A stretch of DNA of 52,035 nucleotides. It comes from UBA1738 sp045591565. GTDB taxonomy: Bacteria > Bacillota > Clostridia > UBA1381. Positions 32,182 to 40,581 of this stretch are shown piece after piece; within the stretch, counting starts at the first letter, position 1, and each line of letters begins with the position of its first letter. The position numbers were made by a program, and so were the translations under genes. Location of the stretch: NCBI GenBank assembly GCA_045591565.1, contig JAZNTB010000102.1:1-52035 (forward strand), read 5' to 3'. A model generated the notes under the pieces. The model saw only the letters and a program-made list of their open reading frames with translations. It was not told the origin of the DNA and made no database searches.

Positions 32182-32961
32182 ATGAATCTCATAGACTGTA
32201 AATTCTGCGGAACCGACACCCTGCACCCTGAGGGCTACCGTTACGAGCGTACTGAAAAATCCAGTGAGTTTTTACTTATGTTTTTCAAGTCGCCCTTTAT
32301 CTACACATCGGGCGAAAGGGAGCTTAAGTCTACCGGATATTGCTATATTCTTTTTCCGCCCTTCTCATCTGCCAGTCACGGCAGTTACGGTGTGCCTATG
32401 ACGAACGACTGGATATATTTTTCCGGCGACTGGGCGGAGGATATAATTCACGAGTTCAGTCTTCCGTACGAAACTCCTTTTTACCTGGGCGACAACAGTA
32501 TTATCGCGCCGTACATATCAAAAATAGAATCGGAGCTTTCCTCGCATCTGCCCGGTGCAGAAGATGAGATTTCTTCGACTATCGCCTCCATGCTCATCAA
32601 TCTTGGCAGGCAATACACTCTGAGAAAAGCTGACAAACACTCGGCTTTTGACCTAATATCCCTTGCAAGATCTTATATGCTGGGGCATCTTGACTCAAAA
32701 ATTACTCTTGAGCACTTAGCGAGAATATCCGGGTATTCTGTTAATCGATTTTGCGTTTTATACAACAAGTTTTTCTCATCAAGTCCTATTGACGACCTGC
32801 TTTGTGCAAGAATTGAAAAGGCAGAATCCCTTCTTAAATACAACAGACTCTCTGTATCAGTTGTGGCAAAAAAATGCGGATTTTCTTCCGTTTCGTATTT
32901 CTCAAGAAAATTCAAAGAGAAAAACGGCTTGTCGCCAAGGCAGTTTGCTGAATACAAATAA
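32182..32961 (+). CDS. AraC-family transcriptional regulator
   Basis: The 259-residue protein has an N-terminal sugar-sensing-type domain (about 1-150) and a C-terminal pair of helix-turn-helix motifs. The first reads ITLEHLARISGYSVNRF; the second reads VSVVAKKCGFSSVSYFSRKF followed by GLSPRQF. The layout is typical of carbohydrate regulators. It is divergent from the large putative glycosidase gene, which is its most likely target. Confidence 0.9.
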   Translation: MNLIDCKFCGTDTLHPEGYRYERTEKSSEFLLMFFKSPFIYTSGERELKSTGYCYILFPPFSSASHGSYGVPMTNDWIYFSGDWAEDIIHEFSLPYETPFYLGDNSIIAPYISKIESELSSHLPGAEDEISSTIASMLINLGRQYTLRKADKHSAFDLISLARSYMLGHLDSKITLEHLARISGYSVNRFCVLYNKFFSSSPIDDLLCARIEKAESLLKYNRLSVSVVAKKCGFSSVSYFSRKFKEKNGLSPRQFAEYK

Positions 32962-32977
32962 GGGGATGTAAATAGTC

Positions 32978-33219
32978 CAGACCAAAAAAGGATTGCCGGC
33001 ATTTGTTTTCTATGGTCACGATGCCGACAGAAAGCACGGTATTATGCCGTTTTTCTACCACACCACTTTAGACTGGCACAAAAAAGCTTTAACGAGAATT
33101 TTTAAGAGTATCTTGAATCCCTGAGAAAAAGTATCGGGATTTTATGTGCACGATACGCTAAAATCGGAGGGCTTCGGTTTGACGGAACAACCAGAAATAT
33201 CAGCCTGACGCTATGATAA
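32978..33219 (+). pseudogene. Possible remnant of a decayed gene
   Basis: In the 340-nt gap after the araC gene, one plus frame reads like protein (from AFVFYGHDADRKHGIMPF to about ALTRIFKSIL) and stops at about 33123. Protein-like sequence continues in another frame to a stop near 33219. There is no start codon with a ribosome site. This may be a gene fragment broken by frameshift, or chance. I do not recognise the family. The remainder of the gap holds only a terminator hairpin. Confidence 0.3.
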
Positions 33220-33266
33220 TTAATAATGCAGGAGGGTAAGAGCTGCAAAGCTATAATTGAATAATA

Positions 33267-33301
33267 AAAAAACAGGATATGCTTGCATATCCTGTTTTTT
33301 A
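33267..33301. terminator. Bidirectional terminator after the SGNH hydrolase gene
   Basis: AAAAAACAGGATATGC (33267-33282) pairs with its complement ending in six T (33285-33300). It lies directly after the stop codon of the minus-strand SGNH hydrolase gene and serves both strands. Confidence 0.85.
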
Positions 33302-33937
33302 TTATAACTTCGCAAGTTCTCTTGCAACAACCTCTGCTAAAACAACATGGCCTTTATCGCTCGGGTGAAGACCGTCCGGTTCAAGCTCTGCATCCTTCGG
33401 GTCAATAGGATTTATCTCAAACAAATCTATCACCTTAACGCCTCTTTTTCCGCAGATTTCTCTCATTGCATCAGCGTAATCAGACAAAATCTTGAAATCA
33501 GGGTTTGTAGGAATCGTTTCATCATGCCTGTGAAGAGGTGTCATAAATACTATTTCCGCATCCGGAAAATCTCTTTTCAGTTTGCTTATCAGCGCATTTA
33601 CTGCGCCGCAAAAGGTCCACTCATCCTCGCTGTCTATCTCGCCAAAGTGCGCATCTCCGTGTCCGTAGTCATTTGTTCCGCCAAACACTACCACCGCATC
33701 TACATCACGGCACATAACCTCTGCGCGGATACCAAACGCCAGGTCAAACATAAGTGCGTCTACCGTCGGTTTGCTCTGGCGTGCAATTCTCGTGCCGCTA
33801 ACACCGTAATTGTATGCACATTCCATGCCGAACTTTTCCTTTATCAGCTGGTGATACACCTTATCGGGTGCTGTTGTTCCCACGCCCTCAGTGATGCTGT
33901 CACCTAAAAAATTAATTCTTGCTCCTTCAAGTTTCAT
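33302..33937 (-). CDS. SGNH/GDSL-family hydrolase
   Basis: The 211-residue protein has all SGNH blocks: block I FLGDSITEGVG with the catalytic Ser, the Gly of YGVSGTR, the block III GGTNDY, and block V DGLHPSDKGH with the catalytic Asp and His. It has no signal peptide, so it probably acts on soluble esters, for example deacylating sugars or lipids, in the cytoplasm. Its ATG overlaps the stop of a small upstream frame as ATGA. It lies near the glycosidase and AraC genes. Confidence 0.9.
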   Translation of the reverse strand: MKLEGARINFLGDSITEGVGTTAPDKVYHQLIKEKFGMECAYNYGVSGTRIARQSKPTVDALMFDLAFGIRAEVMCRDVDAVVVFGGTNDYGHGDAHFGEIDSEDEWTFCGAVNALISKLKRDFPDAEIVFMTPLHRHDETIPTNPDFKILSDYADAMREICGKRGVKVIDLFEINPIDPKDAELEPDGLHPSDKGHVVLAEVVARELAKL

Positions 33938-34047
33938 ATTCCTTCTCCTCTTTCGTCCTTACTTTTATTGCATATTCTATTTGCAAGCTTTGAAAGCGCT
34001 TTGCACATATCCTCAAAAACATCATCAGGAAGATTGTGCGGCGGCAT
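33934..34047 (-). CDS. Possible 37-residue small protein upstream of the SGNH hydrolase
   Basis: A short minus frame starting at ATG 34047 (MPPHNLPDDVFEDMCKAL...) ends with a TGA that overlaps the SGNH hydrolase ATG. The sequence is hydrophilic, predicted helical, and protein-like. It lies downstream of a good promoter, but no clear ribosome site precedes the ATG. It could be a real small protein, an upstream coupling frame, or chance. A longer version back to 34143 would start before the predicted transcript start. Confidence 0.35.
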   Translation of the reverse strand: MPPHNLPDDVFEDMCKALSKLANRICNKSKDERGEGI

Positions 34048-34099
34048 CGTTTCAGGGAAAAAGCATTCATCAAATCCTATTCCCCATTTAGTTACCCAT

Positions 34100-34128
34100 A
34101 TTTTAACATATCCACTACCGTTCGTCAA
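34100..34128 (-). promoter_or_regulatory. Promoter of the SGNH hydrolase gene
   Basis: Minus strand -35 TTGACG (34123-34128), 17-bp spacer, -10 TAAAAT (34100-34105). A 20-bp AT-rich palindrome (about 34152-34171) sits between this promoter and the divergent lipase-like gene and could be an operator. Confidence 0.7.
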
Positions 34129-34188
34129 TCCTAAAGTAGCCACTTTGGAAAATATTCATATATATGAATATGAAGGAGTGAATTTGAT

Positions 34189-35244
34189 ATGCAGAGCCTT
34201 ATAGAGTCGGCTGCCAATGAGGCAATATATAACCTTTATATGTACCTTGCCGGCAAAATTGTTCATATATCCCACGAGCCGCTCTACCTTGCTGCCGACA
34301 GGCTTGCCGATGCTTTGAGCAGTCATTCCGAAGTAAAAAGGCGCGATATATCCCGTCTGGAAATCTTGCAAAATGCCATAAAATCAAATCCCACCCTTGC
34401 AAATTCCGTTATAAGTAACCTTACCCTCTCCCATCAAGGACTAAATGCCGGCGTTTTTACCCGCTCTGATAAAAGCGTATCTGTCGTTTTCATGGGCACG
34501 GGCAGCGGAGAATGGATAGACAACGGCGAGGGGCTGTCCGGCATCCCTGAAGAAAACATATATCTTGCATTTAAAAAAGACGGCAACTCCGTCCAAATCT
34601 CTGTAAAAAATGATTATGCGTCCACCCAGCAGGTAGAGGCACTTAACTGGTTCCGCCGGATATATTTGAAAAACGCCTGGAGTCCGCAAACCAAAATCAC
34701 CCTTTCCGGCCACTCGAAAGGCGGAAATAAGGCACAGTTCGTTGCCATGCATTCCCCGTCCGTCAAGTCATGCTTCAGCTTTAACGGTCAGGGCTTTTCC
34801 CCCGAGGCAATAGTCTCACTCAAAAGACAATTCTATGCGGATTTTGACGCTCGCCGCAGCCACATCTACGGATTTTGCGCAAACAACGACTATGTCAGTG
34901 CTCTTGGTATGCGGCTTATAAAAGAAGATAATATTTTCTATCTGAAACCGCGCGCAGGAATTCATTTTATGGAAGCAATCCTCGAAAAAAACGGTGCTCT
35001 GCGGCCTTTTGCAGGCAAAGGAAAGCTTTTTTCATACATAGAAACGGTTTCGGAGGATTTGATGCGGATGAACCCATCGGTCAGGCAGCTTGCAACGCTT
35101 GGCGTTATGAATGTATGCCAGAAATATTTAGGCAGCGGTACACCCGTTAACGGCGACTCGGTTTCGGCAGAAATAACTATTGCCGGCATCGGCATAGCAA
35201 TATCACAGCTTCTGCGTCAGCTCGGCAACAGTATGGAAGGTTAA
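34189..35244 (+). CDS. Mbeg1-like (DUF2974) lipase-fold protein
   Basis: The 351-residue protein belongs to the Mbeg1-like alpha/beta-hydrolase group. The nucleophile elbow is LSGHSKGGNKAQF, with the Ser at about residue 184. An upstream VVFMGTGSGEWIDNGEG segment and a C-terminal region with HFMEAIL (a possible catalytic His) are also typical. No signal peptide is visible. These proteins are predicted lipases or acyl hydrolases of unknown substrate. The stop codon overlaps that of the convergent DUF1624 gene by 4 nt. Confidence 0.8.
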   Translation: MQSLIESAANEAIYNLYMYLAGKIVHISHEPLYLAADRLADALSSHSEVKRRDISRLEILQNAIKSNPTLANSVISNLTLSHQGLNAGVFTRSDKSVSVVFMGTGSGEWIDNGEGLSGIPEENIYLAFKKDGNSVQISVKNDYASTQQVEALNWFRRIYLKNAWSPQTKITLSGHSKGGNKAQFVAMHSPSVKSCFSFNGQGFSPEAIVSLKRQFYADFDARRSHIYGFCANNDYVSALGMRLIKEDNIFYLKPRAGIHFMEAILEKNGALRPFAGKGKLFSYIETVSEDLMRMNPSVRQLATLGVMNVCQKYLGSGTPVNGDSVSAEITIAGIGIAISQLLRQLGNSMEG

Positions 35245-35978
35245 TGAAAAACTATTTTAAGCACCGCATATATAAGCGGCTGGTGAAGCATATAAATTAT
35301 GAGCGAATTTCGTCCGCACCATTCTATCGGTTTGGATACGCCTCCGGTAAGGTGCTTCATCCATCCCCTGCTGCGTGCAATCCGGAAAAGAAAATATCCC
35401 GCCGCATAGAGAAATATCCACGGAATAGCCGGAAAATAATCCTGCGATGTAAAGCTTTCGGGCGGAAAGCCAAGATATGCCGAAAAAAGCCCCGAATACC
35501 AGCTATCCGGTATTTTTAGCAGTTCAAATTTACCAAAAGACATTCTGCCCCTTGCGATATACCTTGTAAGCGCAAACAGCACCCACGAAGCCCCAAGTCC
35601 CGCATATGCATTTACCCTGACCAGAGCTTTTTCCAGCGGTATCATTATAATAGCGGCACTTCCTATCAATGTAAGCACCCCGAACAGAATAATGTTCTCC
35701 GGCATAAAGACTGCAGTTATTGCTGTTATCAAAAACGATGCGGCAAGTATAACTGCCCCTCGCTTTATTTTTTTTCTTCCGAAATCCCAGCAAAACCCCG
35801 ACAGGAAAATAAAGGTACAGCAAATAAATTGCTGCCACACATAGCCTGCCGTTCCGGTATACCAGCCTATTTTAACCCCGAAAATATGAACCACATCCCA
35901 GAGCAGGTGATAGATTATCATATTTATAAGCGCTAAGCCTCTTATGAAATCCAAAAGCACATATCTTTTTGCTTCCAA
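35241..35978 (-). CDS. DUF1624/heparan-glucosaminide acetyltransferase-like membrane protein
   Basis: The 245-residue protein has about seven predicted membrane helices. It begins with RYVLLDFIRGLALINMIIYHLLWD, given here in parts: the conserved (L)DFIRGLA and the catalytic-type His in IIYHLLWD. Near the C-terminus it has WCGRNSLIIYMLHQPLIY. This is the acyltransferase-3-like DUF1624 pattern, suggesting transfer of an acetyl group onto a cell-surface or lipid-linked glycan across the membrane. The substrate is unknown. Confidence 0.82.
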   Translation of the reverse strand: MEAKRYVLLDFIRGLALINMIIYHLLWDVVHIFGVKIGWYTGTAGYVWQQFICCTFIFLSGFCWDFGRKKIKRGAVILAASFLITAITAVFMPENIILFGVLTLIGSAAIIMIPLEKALVRVNAYAGLGASWVLFALTRYIARGRMSFGKFELLKIPDSWYSGLFSAYLGFPPESFTSQDYFPAIPWIFLYAAGYFLFRIARSRGWMKHLTGGVSKPIEWCGRNSLIIYMLHQPLIYAVLKIVFH

Positions 35979-36100
35979 TATGCTTCCTCCCCGTTTTTTT
36001 ATATATGCTTTCTCTATTCAATAATGATTATCTCCCTTATAGAGAATAATTCCTTACAAATTCAAATCAGTTTAATTCAACCAAGCGTTCAGAATTCAGC

Positions 36101-37024
36101 CTACACCAAACCCTTGTCAAAAAGAAACGCTGTGTTTTCTTCTGAATATTCAACCTCTTGAGAATACATTCTTGCAAAATCAATCATTTTTTCAGTAGAA
36201 ATACTGCCATAAACGCTCAGGTGGTGTGCCCATAAAGCACCAATAATATAGCAGCTCACTACGGCAAATTTCACTCGCACGAAATAGTTTCCGTCCTGCA
36301 TCGCCCCTCCCAGATGACGGAAAATAAAATAAACCGCAAGCTGTTCAAATACTTTTTGAAAGGCTTCCTCCTCAAAAATACTGTCATCAAAGGAAAAGCC
36401 ACTAAGAGAGTCAAGCTCGCTTGTCCATTCCTCATCCAGCCTTTCTAAATCACGATAAATCCTGCAAAGAGCCTCCAGCGAAAAGCGAAAGTCAAACCCA
36501 AAACCTCGTGAAAGGTCGTAAAATCTGCTGCCAATGCTCTTTTCCCTGTTCTGCAGAATGCCAAAAATCTCGTTTCTCTTTTTAAAAAATTCTTTTTCTT
36601 CCTTCAAAAGCTTGATGTTTTCAGGCAACTTAATTAAAAAAGGTTCTGTTTCGGACAAAATAATTCCGGCCGCTGCCTCGCAGCAAAGTCCCAGACCGGT
36701 TTCAACGAAGGAAGAATAAAAGTTTCTAAACCTTGGATGAAGATAGCAAATATCGCAAAGAGCGTCCTCTCCGCAGGCACAAATAATGTCGCACAAACCT
36801 TTCTCATTCAAAAACGGGCATCTGTCATTTTCCCCCAGAACAAAATGCGGCACCTCGCCCTCGATGTTGTTTCTGATTTTTTCGCCCATATCAGAGTCAA
36901 GAGCCTGATACAGCTGCATAGTTTCCTCGTCTATATCAATCTCCCATCCAATACAGCAGTTGTGCTTACAGCGATCTGCAATACATTGAAATTTGTGATA
37001 ATAATTCGGGACTGCCTCTTTCAT
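36101..37024 (-). CDS. FliB-family (flagellin lysine N-methylase-like) cysteine-rich protein
   Basis: The 307-residue product matches the FliB/YkgJ-like group by its cysteine-rich N-terminal half: FQCIADRCKHNCCIGWEIDID at residues 12-32 (cysteines 14, 19, 23, 24), CPFLNEKGLCDIICACGEDALC, and ICYLHPRFR. The cysteines should bind a metal cluster. FliB modifies flagellin in Salmonella, but there are no flagellar genes in this window. Similar proteins are common in non-flagellated Clostridia, so the substrate may be another protein. Confidence 0.78.
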   Translation of the reverse strand: MKEAVPNYYHKFQCIADRCKHNCCIGWEIDIDEETMQLYQALDSDMGEKIRNNIEGEVPHFVLGENDRCPFLNEKGLCDIICACGEDALCDICYLHPRFRNFYSSFVETGLGLCCEAAAGIILSETEPFLIKLPENIKLLKEEKEFFKKRNEIFGILQNREKSIGSRFYDLSRGFGFDFRFSLEALCRIYRDLERLDEEWTSELDSLSGFSFDDSIFEEEAFQKVFEQLAVYFIFRHLGGAMQDGNYFVRVKFAVVSCYIIGALWAHHLSVYGSISTEKMIDFARMYSQEVEYSEENTAFLFDKGLV

Positions 37025-37073
37025 AAAACCCTCTTTTCTATATCATCGCAGTTTGCATCCAAGGTCCGGCTAT

Positions 37074-38696
37074 TTAGTTAAAGCTCTTAATCCATGTTAC
37101 TAAAGAGTTGTGATAGACATTTTCTAAAACATCCCTTCTCATCAGGTCTGTAACAGGGCCGTTTTGTTTCATTCGCTCAAGGATTGCCTCCTGAAGCTCC
37201 TCCACCGTCATTTCTTCAAATGCTTTATTCCTTTTTAGCTCTGTTTTAACAGGTTCCTCCCTTGGGGTTTCAACTGTTTTTTGAACAGCTACTATCTCTT
37301 TCTTTTCCTTGACATCAAGCTTGATTGGCGGCATCTGCTCCTCAGCAAGAGATACCGGCAACCAGATTTCTCCGGAATTTGCCTTCACATTTACAGAAAC
37401 ATATCCGTCTTTTACAGATACACTTTCACCCGAAATCCCGCCGATATAGCCTCCTGCATTCTGCGAGGGAAGGTTCATCACAAAATCATCATCACTATTG
37501 TTCACGGTCACAATTACAGACTCACCGTTATAATTTCTCGCAAACGCATACTGACCGGTTGTTAAAAGCAGCTCTTTATAGTCGCCATAGGATAATGCTT
37601 TTGTTTTCGCACGGATTTCACCCAGCCGGCAAATCAGATTAGTCAAGCCATTTTCCCGTGTGGCATCAAGATATTCTTCATAGGAGATAGCAGGTCTTAG
37701 CGAATCGTCAGAGCCGCGTTGCTTTTGCCCCTCTATACCAAATTCCGAGCCGTAATAAACAGACGGAACACCGGGCAGAGTATACATCAGGATATGAACC
37801 GGTATAAAATGGCTTTTGTTTTGAAGCTTTGTATAAATGCGTTCAACATCATGATTATCCACAAAATTGTATAATTTAAGTCCATCCGGTCGGTTTCCGC
37901 CCATCTCATACAAGCGTTTTACAGTATGCGCAATCTCAAAATAATTATGGTCATTATGACCGGAATATAACGCCTTATGCAAATGATAGTTGGTAACACA
38001 ATGCAGAGTGTCGCCGTTTACCCAACGGATGTAATCACCGTGGATAACCTCTCCCATAAGCCAGAACTCAGGCTTAACCTCCTCTGCGACACGGCGCATC
38101 ATCTGCATATAGCTAAAATCCAATACATCCGCAGCATCCAAGCGAATTCCGTCAATATCAAATTCCTTAACCCAATAACGGATAACATCGCATATATACT
38201 CCCGAACCTCAGGATTGTGCTGATTTAATTTGGCAAGCAGGTTGTATCCGCCCCAGTTATCATAGGAAAAGCCATCATTATATTCATTATTGCCACAAAA
38301 ATTTACATTACAGTACCAATCCCTGTATTTTGAGGCTTCTCTATGACGCCTGATGTCCTCAAAAGCAAAAAACTCCCGCCCCGTATGGTTGAATACGCCG
38401 TCTAAAACCACCCGTATCCCCTGTTTGTGACATTCTTTAACAAAGCCCTTTAAGTCTTCGTTTGTGCCAAGCCTTGTGTCCAGCTTTTTGTAGTCGGTTG
38501 TTTCATATCCATGCCCCACCGATTCAAAAAGAGGCCCGATATAGAGCGCATTAAAGCCAAGTTTTTTTATTTGTGAAACAAACGGAAGCAGTGAATTTAA
38601 TCTGTGCTCCGGCTCCCCATGCAAATTCTGTTTTGGCGCTCCTGTCATCCCCAGCGGATATATGTGATAAAAAATTGCTTCATCATACCAAGCCAT
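37074..38696 (-). CDS. GH13 alpha-amylase-family enzyme
   Basis: The 540-residue protein has a GH13 catalytic barrel. Conserved regions are DGVFNH (Asp99-His104), GIRLDAAD with the nucleophile Asp187, LMGEVIHG with the acid/base Glu216, and FVDNHD with Asp283. The barrel is followed by a beta domain to about residue 450, then an unusual charged extension of about 90 residues rich in Lys and Glu (from about 455). No signal peptide is present, so it should act on imported maltodextrins or related glucans; exact specificity cannot be set. The extension has no family I recognise. Confidence 0.9.
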   Translation of the reverse strand: MAWYDEAIFYHIYPLGMTGAPKQNLHGEPEHRLNSLLPFVSQIKKLGFNALYIGPLFESVGHGYETTDYKKLDTRLGTNEDLKGFVKECHKQGIRVVLDGVFNHTGREFFAFEDIRRHREASKYRDWYCNVNFCGNNEYNDGFSYDNWGGYNLLAKLNQHNPEVREYICDVIRYWVKEFDIDGIRLDAADVLDFSYMQMMRRVAEEVKPEFWLMGEVIHGDYIRWVNGDTLHCVTNYHLHKALYSGHNDHNYFEIAHTVKRLYEMGGNRPDGLKLYNFVDNHDVERIYTKLQNKSHFIPVHILMYTLPGVPSVYYGSEFGIEGQKQRGSDDSLRPAISYEEYLDATRENGLTNLICRLGEIRAKTKALSYGDYKELLLTTGQYAFARNYNGESVIVTVNNSDDDFVMNLPSQNAGGYIGGISGESVSVKDGYVSVNVKANSGEIWLPVSLAEEQMPPIKLDVKEKKEIVAVQKTVETPREEPVKTELKRNKAFEEMTVEELQEAILERMKQNGPVTDLMRRDVLENVYHNSLVTWIKSFN

Positions 38697-38760
38697 AGTA
38701 TTTCCTCCATTTTATGTTTGTTCTATGATTCGTTAGCCGAGTCAGATGCTACTTAAGTTT

Positions 38761-40242
38761 TTAGTTTTCCTCTTTTATTTCCTTATATAGGTTTTTTAAA
38801 TTAGGATACAGCTTGCTGAATTTTCTGTACTTCATTTCATAGCGCTCCGCAAGCTCTTTATCAGGAATTATTTTCTCCTTTATTTCGGTATTAACACATC
38901 CTGCTATATTTTCATATTCTCCGCACGCCACCATAGCAAGAAGTGCTCCGCCATATCCCGGTCCTTCTTCCGCCTGAGGGATATTAAGCTCAATGTTTAA
39001 GACATTTGCAAGTATCTTCATCCAAAGCTTTGATTTTGCACCACCGCCGCAGACTGTACTTTTTGATATATTTATTCCCAGACTTTTCGCCACTTCAACA
39101 TTATCACGAGCCGCAAATGCAACTCCCTCCAAAATTGCCAAAAGCATATCGGCACGGGTTGTGTTCGGTCTTAATCCTATAAACATTCCTGTTGCGTTTG
39201 TATCATTTATAGGGCTTCGCTCTCCCATTAAATATGGCAGGAAAAACACCTCGTTATTCCCGAGCATGGCATCCTTTATATCGGTTTGTTCCTCTGCATA
39301 CTTATCAGTTTTTAAGACCTCATCGCAGAACCATTTATTACACGATGCAGCCGACAGCATACATCCCATAAGGTGATATCCGCCGTCTGCGTGACAGAAA
39401 GAATGCAGGGCATTGTTTGTGTCAACACCAAACTTATCAGATGAAATAAATACAGTTCCGCTTGTGCCGAGAGAAATATTACACTTTCCTTCGCCCACCG
39501 TTGCAGTACCGATAGCTGCGGCTGCATTATCTCCGGCGCCTGCCGCAACCTTGACATCTGTATTTAAGCCCAATTCTTTTGCGGCATCACAGGAAACAGC
39601 GCCGATTGCCTCATAGCTTTCGAAAAGCTTAGGCATTTGGTTTTTACTGACACCGCAAATATTCAGCATTTCCTCTGACCAGCATTTATTCTTGACATCC
39701 AATAAGAGCATCCCCGATGCATCCGAGTAATCGGTAGCATGAACGCCTGTCAAAAGATAGTTTATATAGTCCTTAGGAAGCATTATTTTCGAAATTTTAT
39801 CATAATTTTCAGGCTCGTTATTTTTAAGCCACAAGATTTTCGGCGCAGTAAAACCGGCAAAGGCAATGTTTGCAGTCAAATCAGACAGCTTATTTCTTCC
39901 TATTACTTCATTAAGGTACTCAGTTTCCTTGTTTGTTCTGCCGTCATTCCATAAAATTGCAGGCCTTATTACTCTGTCATTTTCGTCCAGAACAACAAGC
40001 CCGTGCATCTGACCGGCAACGGCAATTCCTTTAATTTCCTTTTTGTCTATATTTTCTGTCAGTTCCTCTATACCCGACACCAAAGCCTTCCACCAGTCCT
40101 CAGGGTTCTGTTCACTCCAGCCCGGCTTCGGATAGGATACATCATAAGATTTGGTTACCGTTTTTAGAATGTTTTTGCGGTTATCGAGCAGAAGCAGCTT
40201 TAGTGCCGATGTGCCCAAGTCCGCACCTATGTAGTAGCTCAT
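38761..40242 (-). CDS. xylB: Xylulokinase
   Basis: The 493-residue FGGY-family kinase phosphorylates D-xylulose to xylulose 5-phosphate. Signatures are the N-terminal YIGADLGTSALKLLLLD phosphate site, GQMHGLVVLD, AILWNDGRT, GAGDNAAAAIGTA with the catalytic-type Asp, and the FGGY region VCGGGAKSKLW. The longer open frame to 40293 is unlikely, because GAGGGGG precedes the ATG at 40242. No xylose isomerase gene is adjacent, so the xylose pathway is incomplete here. Confidence 0.93.
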   Translation of the reverse strand: MSYYIGADLGTSALKLLLLDNRKNILKTVTKSYDVSYPKPGWSEQNPEDWWKALVSGIEELTENIDKKEIKGIAVAGQMHGLVVLDENDRVIRPAILWNDGRTNKETEYLNEVIGRNKLSDLTANIAFAGFTAPKILWLKNNEPENYDKISKIMLPKDYINYLLTGVHATDYSDASGMLLLDVKNKCWSEEMLNICGVSKNQMPKLFESYEAIGAVSCDAAKELGLNTDVKVAAGAGDNAAAAIGTATVGEGKCNISLGTSGTVFISSDKFGVDTNNALHSFCHADGGYHLMGCMLSAASCNKWFCDEVLKTDKYAEEQTDIKDAMLGNNEVFFLPYLMGERSPINDTNATGMFIGLRPNTTRADMLLAILEGVAFAARDNVEVAKSLGINISKSTVCGGGAKSKLWMKILANVLNIELNIPQAEEGPGYGGALLAMVACGEYENIAGCVNTEIKEKIIPDKELAERYEMKYRKFSKLYPNLKNLYKEIKEEN

Positions 40243-40442
40243 AAAATACCCCCTCATTTTCTTTATGCTTTTATTGTACCATACCCCTATCAATAATTCC
40301 AGTAAAAATTATTGATTTGCTGAGAAAATTTGCCCGATGCGGGATTTATCAGTTCTCATATTTTGGATTCTCTGATTTTGGGTAATGTGGAAAGGCCTTT
40401 CTTCCTCATCTGCATCAGTCATATCCAAAAAAGAAAAGCATC

Positions 40443-40470
40443 AAAAAACCACCCTTTAGGGTGGTCTCTT
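40443..40470. terminator. Bidirectional terminator at the end of the glycan operon
   Basis: ACCACCC (40448-40454) pairs with GGGTGGT (40459-40465) over a TTTA loop, with a run of six T on the minus strand. It lies in a 339-nt non-coding gap between the GT-C-like and xylB genes. The rest of the gap shows no gene. The same ACCACCC/GGGTGGT hairpin recurs at 51224-51240. Confidence 0.8.
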
Positions 40471-40581
40471 TTTCTTTTAAGCACCAAATAGATAGATTTT
40501 ATAAAATTATTGATCTCACTTATTCTTCGATTTGCTGTTCTTTGCGCCCTTTATTTTATTCCAGCATTCCAAACAAAAGGT

